Source of the DNA: WJKP01 sp964531215
GTDB taxonomy: Bacteria > Patescibacteriota > Patescibacteriia > CAIXNZ01
Assembly (NCBI GenBank): GCA_964531215.1
Contig: CAZHFK010000015.1
Span: forward strand, 1-22,611
DNA: 22,611 bases
Direction: 5' to 3'
The notes beneath the pieces were generated by a model, which was not told the DNA's origin, searched no databases, and saw nothing but the letters and a program-made list of their open reading frames with translations. Positions 5,331 through 11,996 of the stretch are shown here, piece after piece. The position numbers were made by a program, and so were the translations under genes. Every line of letters starts with the position of its first letter. Position 1 is the first letter of the stretch.

Positions 5331-5423
5331 AAAGCCCGGCTTGGTAACATATCCGAATATGTAGTAGGGACGGGTCTAGACCTGTCCCTATAGGATGTAA
5401 TCCTGTGCCAAGCCGGGCTTTTT
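5331..5423 (+). terminator. Three-armed (cloverleaf-like) hairpin ending in T-run
   Basis: A perfect 14-bp closing stem (AAAGCCCGGCTTGG 5331-5344 with CCAAGCCGGGCTTT 5408-5421) encloses three hairpins: ACATAT/ATATGT (5347-5362), TAGGGAC/GTCCCTA with an inner GGTCTAGACC (5365-5390), and AGGAT/ATCCT (5392-5404). The stem runs into TTTTT, so it can terminate transcription of the 4161-5323 genes. Its branched form and near-perfect pairing suggest a mobile palindromic element that serves as terminator. Confidence 0.75.
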
Positions 5424-5488
5424 GCTTTCCTTGAATTTTTATGCGACAATAAAACCATGAAACATCAATTTTATTATCTGACCAACCT

Positions 5489-5515
5489 TTGCTATTTGCT
5501 ATATGCCATTTGCCA
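5489..5515. repeat. TTTGC/ATATGC short dispersed repeat
   Basis: The string built of GCTATTTGCTATATGCC and CATTTGCC recurs in inverted form at about 8050-8096. It creates an artefactual ATGCCATTTGC start (MPFA) in front of two unrelated genes, the CYTH gene and rnc. Confidence 0.55.
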
Positions 5516-5520
5516 AACTT

Positions 5521-6111
5521 ATGAATATAGAATATGAAGCCAGTTTTTATCCGATTACTCTTGAAGATATAAAAACTAAACTCAAAAATATTGGCGCTAA
5601 ATTAATCAAACCTGAAACTTTAATGAAACGCCAAATTTTTTATCCGCCTCAAGGCGTTAACAAAGGCTGGATGAGAGTCAGAGATGAAGGCGACTGTATT
5701 ACCTTAGCTTATAAGTATGTTGGCGGGGATAAAAATAAAATTACTGATCAAAAAGAAGCTGAAATAATAATTGATAATTTTGAAAAAGGTTGTAATCTTT
5801 TAGAGGCGATTGGCTGTGCTAAAAAATCATATCAAGAAAATAAACGGGAAATCTGGCATTATCAAAATATTGAAATTTGTTTAGATACTTGGCCGGCTCT
5901 TGAACCTGTAATTGAGATTGAAGGTCAAAATCTTGAAGAAGTGAAAAATTTTACAGAAAAATTAAGCTTAAACTGGGAGGATGCTTTTTTTGACAGCATC
6001 GCTTATATTTATAATACTAAAATGAAAGTTTCCAGAGAATATATTAAAACCAAAAAACAATTAACTTTTGAAAATCCCCCATCCCTAGAGGATTATCAAA
6101 AATCTAAATAA
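5521..6111 (+). CDS. CYTH domain protein
   Basis: This 196-residue single-domain CYTH protein belongs to the triphosphate tunnel metalloenzymes (adenylate cyclase CyaB, thiamine triphosphatase and polyphosphatase relatives). Visible landmarks are the N-terminal EYEAS (the E.E.K signature with K replaced by S), WMRVRDEGD and LAYKYV (basic phosphate-binding residues), EAEIIID, and LEPVIEIEG (acidic metal ligands). These enzymes bind triphosphates inside a beta tunnel with Mg2+. ATG 5521 is preferred over ATG 5503 because the family begins at this strand and the upstream ATG lies in a short dispersed repeat. The branched terminator at 5331-5423 separates it from the upstream genes. Substrate is unknown. 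Confidence 0.85.
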   Translation: MNIEYEASFYPITLEDIKTKLKNIGAKLIKPETLMKRQIFYPPQGVNKGWMRVRDEGDCITLAYKYVGGDKNKITDQKEAEIIIDNFEKGCNLLEAIGCAKKSYQENKREIWHYQNIEICLDTWPALEPVIEIEGQNLEEVKNFTEKLSLNWEDAFFDSIAYIYNTKMKVSREYIKTKKQLTFENPPSLEDYQKSK

Positions 6112-6152
6112 CTATTCGTATATTTTTATTAAATTTGTAAATTAGTTTCATT

Positions 6153-6794
6153 ATGTCTTTCCAAGCAACTCATTTATATTTTGCTAATCAAGTAAAAAAA
6201 ATATTAAATATCCAGGATCTAACTCGATATTTCTCAGGCACTCTTTATCCTGATTCCAGATACATTACTGATGTTGATCGAACTAAAACACATGCCAATG
6301 CTAGAATAAATCCTGTAAAAATTAATAATTTGACTGATGATTTTTACAAAGGCTGGCAGGTCCATTTATGGTATGATAAATTAGGCCTACCTAAATTATT
6401 TAAAATGGCTACTGGTTTAACCTATAAACAAGGTGAAATGGAACAAATAAATTACTGGATACCTGTAACAGGCGCTAAACTGGTGGAAGATTTATACTGG
6501 TGGGAAAAAACTGATTGGCCCAAAATCCTACCTTATTTAAAATTTGCAACAAATCCCAATCAAGAAAATCCTGAAATTTTACAAAAATGGTATCAGCATT
6601 TTATTGTATTTTTTCAAAACAAACCAAACTTGGAAGATTACCGAGCTCAAGCTGAATTTATGGGAATCCCTACAGAAAAAATAAAAAAAATTCAAACTAA
6701 TGCTTATAAATTATACGATGATAAAAGTAAACGAAAACGGATTGAAAGTATAATGGAAAAAGTAAAGTCCGAATTCATAAACTTAATTCATTAA
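6153..6794 (+). CDS. Phospholipase C/S1-P1-like putative zinc hydrolase
   Basis: The 213-residue protein opens with ATHLYFANQV and FSGTLYPDSRY, then DRTKTHANAR and GWQVHLWYD. His and Asp residues spaced in this way (H7, PDSR near 33, TH near 46, H near 71) resemble the zinc-dependent phospholipase C-like family of small helical hydrolases seen in many uncultivated bacteria. There is no signal peptide, so it would act in the cytoplasm. It lies between the CYTH gene and an unknown gene, all on one strand with 30-40-nt gaps. Family assignment is by motif only and the substrate is unknown. Confidence 0.55.
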   Translation: MSFQATHLYFANQVKKILNIQDLTRYFSGTLYPDSRYITDVDRTKTHANARINPVKINNLTDDFYKGWQVHLWYDKLGLPKLFKMATGLTYKQGEMEQINYWIPVTGAKLVEDLYWWEKTDWPKILPYLKFATNPNQENPEILQKWYQHFIVFFQNKPNLEDYRAQAEFMGIPTEKIKKIQTNAYKLYDDKSKRKRIESIMEKVKSEFINLIH

Positions 6795-6822
6795 AAATTT
6801 ATCACTTTTAACTTTCAAACTT

Positions 6823-7182
6823 ATGAATGATGAATTTCGTTGTGTTTTAACCAATGAAGAGGCTTTTGCCATCTTAAATCAGGCAAAAACCATTCAGTCT
6901 TATCATGTGGTTGATGAATATACAGGGCAAAAAAGAATAAGAACTAAAAATTTCAAAGAAGTCGGCGAAGAGGGGTATTCCACAGAAGTTAGTGGCACAA
7001 TTGCCCGTATTGGTATGCGGATTCAATTACCGGGAATTGAGGTGCCGACTTATCTTGAATTTAAAATCACCGATCAGGGGTACTCACGCTGGGAAATTGA
7101 ATTTGAAGGTCAGCCGGCCGAACGATTTGCCGACCGCGACAATATCCGCGGCTGGCATATTTTGGTTGATCAGGAAAAATAA
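6823..7182 (+). CDS. Unknown 119-residue protein
   Basis: No family is recognised. The sequence is soluble and predicted beta-rich: it begins MNDEFRCVLTNEEAFAILNQ, contains FKITDQGYSRWEIEFEG, and ends NIRGWHILVDQEK. There is no signal peptide, membrane segment or metal motif. It is the last gene of the 5521-7182 group. Its TAA overlaps the left arm of the 18-bp inverted repeat at 7181-7328, which probably terminates it. Confidence 0.7.
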   Translation: MNDEFRCVLTNEEAFAILNQAKTIQSYHVVDEYTGQKRIRTKNFKEVGEEGYSTEVSGTIARIGMRIQLPGIEVPTYLEFKITDQGYSRWEIEFEGQPAERFADRDNIRGWHILVDQEK

Positions 7183-7328
7183 AAAAGTAGCTTTTGTCAT
7201 TCTGAACGAATTGAAGAATCTACAGATTCACAGATCCTTCACTTCGACTTTGCTCAGTGTAAACTCTAGCCTTGCCGTGAGCTTGTCGAACGGTCAGGAT
7301 GACAGACGAGGACAAAAGCTACTTTTTT
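7181..7328. repeat. 18-bp inverted-repeat element between convergent genes
   Basis: AAAAAAGTAGCTTTTGTC (7181-7198) and its exact complement (7311-7328) flank about 110 bp. Within lie a second imperfect pair, TGTCATTCTGAACG (7195-7208) with CGGTCAGGATGACA (7291-7304), and a hairpin GAAGAATCT/AGATCCTTC (about 7213-7240). T-runs on both outer edges let it act as a bidirectional terminator for the gene ending at 7182 and for rnc. The nested organisation resembles a small non-coding mobile element inserted into a terminator. Confidence 0.7.
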
Positions 7329-7336
7329 ATTTTTCC

Positions 7337-8029
7337 CTATTCCCAATCTTTTAGCTCTAAAGCCTCTTCAGCAGCATTAACTTGCGCTTCTTGCTTAGAC
7401 GTCCCTTCACCTTTTGCGACCAAATCTTTTTTTAGAAAAACACCTACCACAAAATGTTTATCATGATCAGGACCTGACTCTTCCAAAACCTTATATGTAG
7501 GTGTTACTCCGGCTTGTTCCTGAGCGACTTCCTGAAAACGTGATTTTGGATCTTGGTACAATTTTTTTTCTAAAATTTCCGGTAATTTACTGATAATCTT
7601 ATCTTTTATGAAAATTTGCGAAACTTCATACCCTTTATCAAGATAAATTGCCCCAATAATCGCTTCCATGGCATTGGCCAAAATATAATTTCTAGCTTTA
7701 ATGTTTGTATCTTTGGCCTCCCCTTTACTTAAATAAAGAAAGCTTTCAACATCAAGCTCACGGGCAATTGTTGAAAGCATAACCGAGTTAACCAAAGAAG
7801 CCCGCCAATTGGTTAATTCACCTTCCGGATCAGGATAATTTAGATAAAGATATTCCGTAACCACCAATTCCAAAACGGCATCACCCAAAAACTCCAATCG
7901 TTCATTATGATCAAGTTCAAATTCCGGATGTTCGTTTAAATAAGAACGATGAACTACTGATTGTTTAAGCAAATTTTTATTATCAAATTCTACCCCTAAA
8001 TTTTTTTCAAGCTTGGAAAAATTTTTCAT
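7337..8029 (-). CDS. rnc: Ribonuclease III
   Basis: This 230-residue protein has the RNase III domain (about 5-150) followed by a dsRNA-binding domain (about 155-228: DPKSRFQEVAQE to NAAEEALE). The signature ERLEFLGD carries catalytic E46 and D50; E122 is in NAMEAIIGAIYLD. The Asp usually found three residues before that Glu (E. coli D114) is Asn here. RNase III cuts double-stranded RNA in rRNA and mRNA processing. ATG 8029 is chosen: an upstream ATG at 8065 lies in a dispersed repeat and adds residues foreign to the family. It is the last gene of the rpmF-nusB-unknown-rnc run. Confidence 0.95.
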   Translation of the reverse strand: MKNFSKLEKNLGVEFDNKNLLKQSVVHRSYLNEHPEFELDHNERLEFLGDAVLELVVTEYLYLNYPDPEGELTNWRASLVNSVMLSTIARELDVESFLYLSKGEAKDTNIKARNYILANAMEAIIGAIYLDKGYEVSQIFIKDKIISKLPEILEKKLYQDPKSRFQEVAQEQAGVTPTYKVLEESGPDHDKHFVVGVFLKKDLVAKGEGTSKQEAQVNAAEEALELKDWE

Positions 8030-8049
8030 AGATTTTGGGGGCCTATGGG

Positions 8050-8096
8050 AAATAGCAAATGGCAAATGGTTTAACCATATGCTATATGCTATTTAC
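8050..8096. repeat. Inverted copy of the TTTGC/ATATGC dispersed repeat
   Basis: AATAGCAAATGGCAAATGG is followed by CCATATGCTATATGCTATT, an imperfect palindrome matching in reverse the string at 5489-5515. It fills the gap between rnc and the frameshifted gene. Confidence 0.55.
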
Positions 8097-8161
8097 CATA
8101 AAGCAATTAATATTTAATTCTTTTTTTGTTTATAAAGGGGCCAATACCCCCAGATAAATTA

Positions 8162-8502
8162 TTAAGCAAATATTTCACAAAAAATATTTCTTAATTTATA
8201 TAACCAACCAGGCCGGTAAATTGATATACACATTTCTCTGGCCTCTAAATACCTGTCCTTACCAAGACTCATGTACTCATATTCCTTGGCGGCTAAAAAT
8301 CTTTTACTCACGAATCGCAAATAAGACAATATCTGCTCATTGCATTCCTGAATTTCCTTTCGCGTCAGCTGGCGTAGGAGTTTTTTTCTTTTTTCCCAAA
8401 AAACAAATCAAGCAATATATCACCGCTACTTTTTTCCGGCATATACGCACAAGAGTTTTCAGGTACCAGCCTGACTAGCTGACCTCGCTTAACCGGCATC
8501 AT
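8162..8502 (-). CDS. Unknown protein requiring a -1 frameshift (8380-8387)
   Basis: ATG 8502 (or 8499) follows a strong SD (AAAGGAGGGAG, 8514-8504). The zero frame gives MMPVKRGQLVRLVPENSCAY and on to FGKKEKN before ending at TGA 8367-8365 (45 residues). At GAA AAA AAC (8388-8380) the sequence A-AAA-AAC is a canonical -1 slippery heptamer. Shifting back one base opens a 72-codon frame (LLRQLTRKEIQECNEQILSY ... LRNIFCEIFA) ending at TAA 8164-8162, giving 113 residues. The -1 frame has stops just upstream and no good start, so the tail can only be made by slippage, or an A is missing from the A7 run (assembly error or mutation). No family is recognised. It sits 23 nt after nusB and before rnc. 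Confidence 0.55.
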
Positions 8503-8503
8503 A

Positions 8504-8514
8504 CTCCCTCCTTT
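8504..8514 (-). promoter_or_regulatory. Strong Shine-Dalgarno before the frameshift gene
   Basis: On the minus strand AAAGGAGGGAG precedes ATG 8502/8499. The second ATG has the better 7-nt spacing. Neighbouring genes lack an SD. Confidence 0.75.
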
Positions 8515-8525
8515 ATAAAAATAAA

Positions 8526-8960
8526 TTATTCTTTTATTTCTCCCTTTTTTCCCATTTCTTTATAAATCGCTCCCAAAACACCATTAACAAACTTGCCTGA
8601 AGATTCGCCACCATATGTTTTAGCTACTTCAATCGCTTCATTAATTGCTACTTTGGAAGGAATTTCCGGATCAAATTTTAATTCATAAATACCGATCCGT
8701 AAAATATTACGATCAATAATGGTTATTTGTTCAATCGGCCATTCCGTAGCATATTTTCTAATTAATTCATCGATTTCTTTTTTATTTTTCAAAACTCCAT
8801 CAATCAAATGCTTAGAAAATCCTTCATCTTCAAATCCAGGCGCAAATTCCTGTAAATTATATTCTAATAATTTATCCAAATCAGCCTCTTCTTCATTATT
8901 AAAGTCCCACTGGTAAAGTGTTTGCATGGCAATAGTTCTAGATAAATGTCGATTGGCCAT
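8526..8960 (-). CDS. nusB: Transcription antitermination/N-utilisation factor NusB
   Basis: The 144-residue protein is all-helical and of normal NusB length. It begins with the conserved RHLSRTIAMQTLYQWDF helix, has an acidic middle, then EWPIEQITIIDRNILRIGIYEL and ending IPSKVAINEAIEVAKTYGG-KFVNGVLGAI, which are family hallmarks. NusB binds boxA RNA with S10 (NusE) and prevents early termination of rRNA transcription. It lies 31 nt after rpmF on the same strand and is followed by the frameshifted gene and rnc, a compact translation/RNA-processing operon. Confidence 0.96.
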   Translation of the reverse strand: MANRHLSRTIAMQTLYQWDFNNEEEADLDKLLEYNLQEFAPGFEDEGFSKHLIDGVLKNKKEIDELIRKYATEWPIEQITIIDRNILRIGIYELKFDPEIPSKVAINEAIEVAKTYGGESSGKFVNGVLGAIYKEMGKKGEIKE

Positions 8961-8991
8961 AATTGTAAAAATTTATAAATTAAAAATTAAT

Positions 8992-9222
8992 TTATTGTTG
9001 AGCTTGAGTTTTTTGTTTGGCTAATTTTTTCTCTTCTTTTTTATCAAGCTGAGATTTTAAAACTTCCTGATTCTTGTAAGTACCGCAAAAAGAACAAACC
9101 TGATGAGGTAGTTTCGGTCTTTTACAACGAGAACACAAAACAGTTTTAACTTTTTTCAAAGCAAAATGCGATGCGCGTCTTTTTTTTGACCCCCTGGTTC
9201 TCTTTTTCTTTGGGACAGACAT
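8992..9222 (-). CDS. rpmF: Large ribosomal subunit protein bL32
   Basis: This is a 76-residue bL32: MSVPKKKRTRGSKKRRASHF at the N-terminus, then a zinc site CSRC...CSFC (four Cys). The C-terminus is a Lys/Gln-rich extension. ATG 9222 is the family-consistent start; the longer frame from 9249 adds nine unrelated residues. A promoter lies about 100 nt upstream (9321-9349). Confidence 0.96.
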   Translation of the reverse strand: MSVPKKKRTRGSKKRRASHFALKKVKTVLCSRCKRPKLPHQVCSFCGTYKNQEVLKSQLDKKEEKKLAKQKTQAQQ

Positions 9223-9320
9223 ATTGATTAATAAATTAATAATTATCAATAATCAAATTCCAACGAACAAATATAAAATTGATTATTAGTTATTGGAAAT
9301 TGATTATTAAGTTTAATATG

Positions 9321-9349
9321 ATTATAAATTATTTTTAAAAATTTGGCAA
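9321..9349 (-). promoter_or_regulatory. Promoter of the rpmF-nusB-rnc unit
   Basis: On the minus strand TTGCCA (9349-9344), 17 bp, TATAAT (9326-9321). Predicted start near 9314, leaving a leader of about 90 nt that contains TTGATTATTA short repeats. It sits directly after the gyrA terminator. Apart from this promoter and that terminator, nothing is seen in 9223-9412. Confidence 0.7.
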
Positions 9350-9371
9350 GACCTAAACTAAAAATTCAAAT

Positions 9372-9398
9372 AAAAAATCCCGCCAAATGCCACGGGAT
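9372..9398 (-). terminator. gyrA terminator
   Basis: On the minus strand ATCCCG (9398-9393) pairs with CGGGAT (9382-9377) around a 10-nt loop and is followed by TTTTT. It lies 15 nt after the gyrA stop. Confidence 0.8.
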
Positions 9399-9412
9399 CT
9401 TTTTTATTTAAT

Positions 9413-11989
9413 TTAAATCAATGTTATACTGGCTACTTTATCATTTTTACCTTTGAAACTCATGACTCGGACACCTTGAGTTGACCGGCCTAGTTTACTG
9501 ACACTTTTTAAAGGCATCCGAATCACCTGCCCTTTTTCTGAAATGATAATCATATCACGATCCAAGTCTTTATTGTTGATCAAACGAGCACCGACAATTT
9601 TACCGGTTTTATCAGTAATATTAGCTGTTTTTATACCGGTCCCGCCCCGGCCCTGAATACGATAGTCAGTAATAGATGTTCTTTTGCCATAACCTTTTTC
9701 AGTCACAACCATTAAATCCAAATTTTTATCATTAAAAGATTTTTCATTAATATCCATACGAACCACATAATCATCATCTTTTAAGCGAACGCCTCTGACA
9801 CCGGCTGCCGTCCTGCCCATAGGTCTTATGTTTTTTTCTTTAAACTTAACTGACATACCCTTGGCAGTCACTAAAACAATCTCGTCACTACCGGTTGACG
9901 GTTTAGCCCACCATAAAATATCGCCTTGTTTTAATTTAATCGCAATTAAACCGCTTTTTCTAATTTTGGTAATATCATTAATATCAACTTTTTTAATCAA
10001 TCCGTTTCTGGTCACTAAAACCAAATATTTATAATCTCCCAAATCAGCTAAATCCAAAATAGAAGTAACTTTTTCATGAGGTGCCAAATTTAAAAAGTTA
10101 ACCAAAGCCTGCCCCTTGGCTGTTCTGGTAGTTTGCGGCACTTCATAAGCTTTAAGCTGAAACACGCGGCCACTGGTTGTAAAGAATAATAAATCAGAAT
10201 GAGTTTTGGTTGAGAAAAAATGCTCAACAATATCTTCTTCTTTAGTCGTCAAGCCCGAAATACCTTTCCCACCCCGTGCCTGCGTTCTAAATGTTTCAGG
10301 TGGCAATCTTTTTATATAACCGTCACGCGTAACAATTACAATTGTTGGCTCATTGGGAATCAAATCCTTAACTGAAAATTCGCCAACCGGTGATTTAACA
10401 ATTTCGGTTTTTCTTTCATCACCATATTTTTCTTTTAATTCTGTCAAATCTTTTTTTATAATATTTAAAATTTTGGTTCGTGATTTTAAAATAGCTTCCA
10501 ATTCGCCAATTAATTTTTTAATCTCTTTTAATTCATCAATTAATTTTTGTCTTTCCAAATTAGCCAATTGCTGCAATCTCATTTCCAAAATAGCCACTGC
10601 TTGCCGTTCAGTAAATTTGAATTTTTTCATTAAATTCTTACGAGCCTCTTCTTTATCTTTAGATTTTTTAATCGTATTAATTACAGCGTCAATATTTTTC
10701 AAAGCTTTAACCAATCCTTCCAAAATATGGGCTCTTTCTTTGGCTTTATTCAAATCATATTCGGTTCTGCGACGAATCACTTCTTCACGATGCTTAATAT
10801 ATTCTTCAAAAATCATTTTTAAAGTCAAAACTCTCGGCTGAATCCCGTCAACCAAAGCCAACGTATTAACATGAAAAGTGTCCTGTAGCTGCGTTGATTT
10901 GTATAATTGATTTAAAATCTTTTTGGGATATGAATCTTTTTTAAGTTCAATTACAATTCGCACGCCTTCTTTGGACGATTCGTCACGCAAATCCTTAATA
11001 TCTTTTATTTTTTTATCTTTAACCAAAGAAGCTATCTTTTCAACCAAATTAGCTTTATTAACCTGATAAGGTATTTCTGAAACAATGATTTGGAATCTAT
11101 CGCCTTTAGCTTCAACGATCTCAGCTTTAGCTCTCATTACAATGGAGCCTTTACCGGTCGCATAAGCTCGTTGAATTTCTTTAATATTATAAATAATACC
11201 GCTGGTCGGGAAATCAGGACCTTTAACAAATTTCATTAAATCATCGACCGTAGCCTTAGGATTATCAATTAAATGAGTGATTCCATCACATAATTCATTT
11301 AAATTATGGGGTGGTATATTGGTTGCCATACCAACGGCAATCCCCATGCTGCCATTTAAAAGCAAATTGGGCAATTTAGCCGGCAAAACAACCGGTTCAT
11401 TGTGACTGCCGTCAAAGTTCGGGCTAAAATTAACTGTTTGTTTTTCAATATCAAAAAGTAATTCTTCAGCCAAAGCCCTTAATTTGGCTTCGGTATAACG
11501 ATAAGCTGCCGCGCTGTCACCATCCATTGAGCCAAAATTACCTTGCCCCCAAACTAAAGGATAACGCATAGAAAAATACTGCGCCATTCTAACCATTGAA
11601 TCATAAACAGCTGTATCACCATGCGGATGATATTTACCAATTACTTCACCGACAATTGTAGCTGATTTTCTGAATTTGGCAGAAGACCTTAAACCAACAC
11701 TCCACATGGCATACAAAATACGGCGATGAACAGGCTTTAAACCATCCCGTACGTCTGGTAATGCTCTGGCAACAATAACTGACATAGCATAATCCAAGTA
11801 TGATTCCTGCATTTCTTCAACCAAAGAACTGGGGATGACCTTACTGGCAATAATTTCCTGTTTGGGCTCTTTGTCGCTTTTTTTAGGTTTAACGGCTTTG
11901 GATTTAGGCTTATTTTTTGAGTCCTTTGTTTTTTTTGTTGTTTCTTTTTTGCTTGTTGATTTTGCTTTTTTCTTATTTGGCATTTGCAT
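9413..11989 (-). CDS. gyrA: DNA gyrase subunit A
   Basis: The 858-residue protein has a Lys/Thr-rich extension (about 1-45) absent from typical GyrA, then the breakage-reunion domain (about 50-530: YAMSVIVARALPDVRDGLKP, HPHGDTAVYD, catalytic Tyr165 in AAYRYTEAKL) and a C-terminal beta-propeller (about 540-858). QARGGKGISG matches the GyrA box needed for supercoiling, so this is gyrase rather than topoisomerase IV. The positions equivalent to E. coli S83 and D87 are T126 and D130. The start is ATG 11989 or 11983, with no SD. It begins 7 nt after the Lys-rich membrane protein gene and is the last of a three-gene unit. Confidence 0.97.
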   Translation of the reverse strand: MQMPNKKKAKSTSKKETTKKTKDSKNKPKSKAVKPKKSDKEPKQEIIASKVIPSSLVEEMQESYLDYAMSVIVARALPDVRDGLKPVHRRILYAMWSVGLRSSAKFRKSATIVGEVIGKYHPHGDTAVYDSMVRMAQYFSMRYPLVWGQGNFGSMDGDSAAAYRYTEAKLRALAEELLFDIEKQTVNFSPNFDGSHNEPVVLPAKLPNLLLNGSMGIAVGMATNIPPHNLNELCDGITHLIDNPKATVDDLMKFVKGPDFPTSGIIYNIKEIQRAYATGKGSIVMRAKAEIVEAKGDRFQIIVSEIPYQVNKANLVEKIASLVKDKKIKDIKDLRDESSKEGVRIVIELKKDSYPKKILNQLYKSTQLQDTFHVNTLALVDGIQPRVLTLKMIFEEYIKHREEVIRRRTEYDLNKAKERAHILEGLVKALKNIDAVINTIKKSKDKEEARKNLMKKFKFTERQAVAILEMRLQQLANLERQKLIDELKEIKKLIGELEAILKSRTKILNIIKKDLTELKEKYGDERKTEIVKSPVGEFSVKDLIPNEPTIVIVTRDGYIKRLPPETFRTQARGGKGISGLTTKEEDIVEHFFSTKTHSDLLFFTTSGRVFQLKAYEVPQTTRTAKGQALVNFLNLAPHEKVTSILDLADLGDYKYLVLVTRNGLIKKVDINDITKIRKSGLIAIKLKQGDILWWAKPSTGSDEIVLVTAKGMSVKFKEKNIRPMGRTAAGVRGVRLKDDDYVVRMDINEKSFNDKNLDLMVVTEKGYGKRTSITDYRIQGRGGTGIKTANITDKTGKIVGARLINNKDLDRDMIIISEKGQVIRMPLKSVSKLGRSTQGVRVMSFKGKNDKVASITLI

Positions 11990-11996
11990 ATCTTTA

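Noticed and set aside
6992..7354. 120-residue plus-strand ORF
   Set aside because: It overlaps the 6823-7182 gene in another frame and runs through the non-coding inverted-repeat element.
8221..8478. Plus-strand 85-residue ORF
   Set aside because: It is antisense to the SD-led frameshift gene, lacks an SD, and its sequence is low-complexity (FFFFF, KKQ) from the homopolymer runs.
8365..8502. TGA read as glycine (Absconditabacteria/Gracilibacteria code) to explain the broken gene
   Set aside because: Reading through TGA meets another TGA within 20 codons, and TGA is the natural stop of several other genes, such as the one ending at 4580.
10353..10841. 162-residue plus-strand ORF
   Set aside because: Antisense to the coiled-coil region of gyrA; Ser/Phe/Ile-rich composition typical of a shadow frame.
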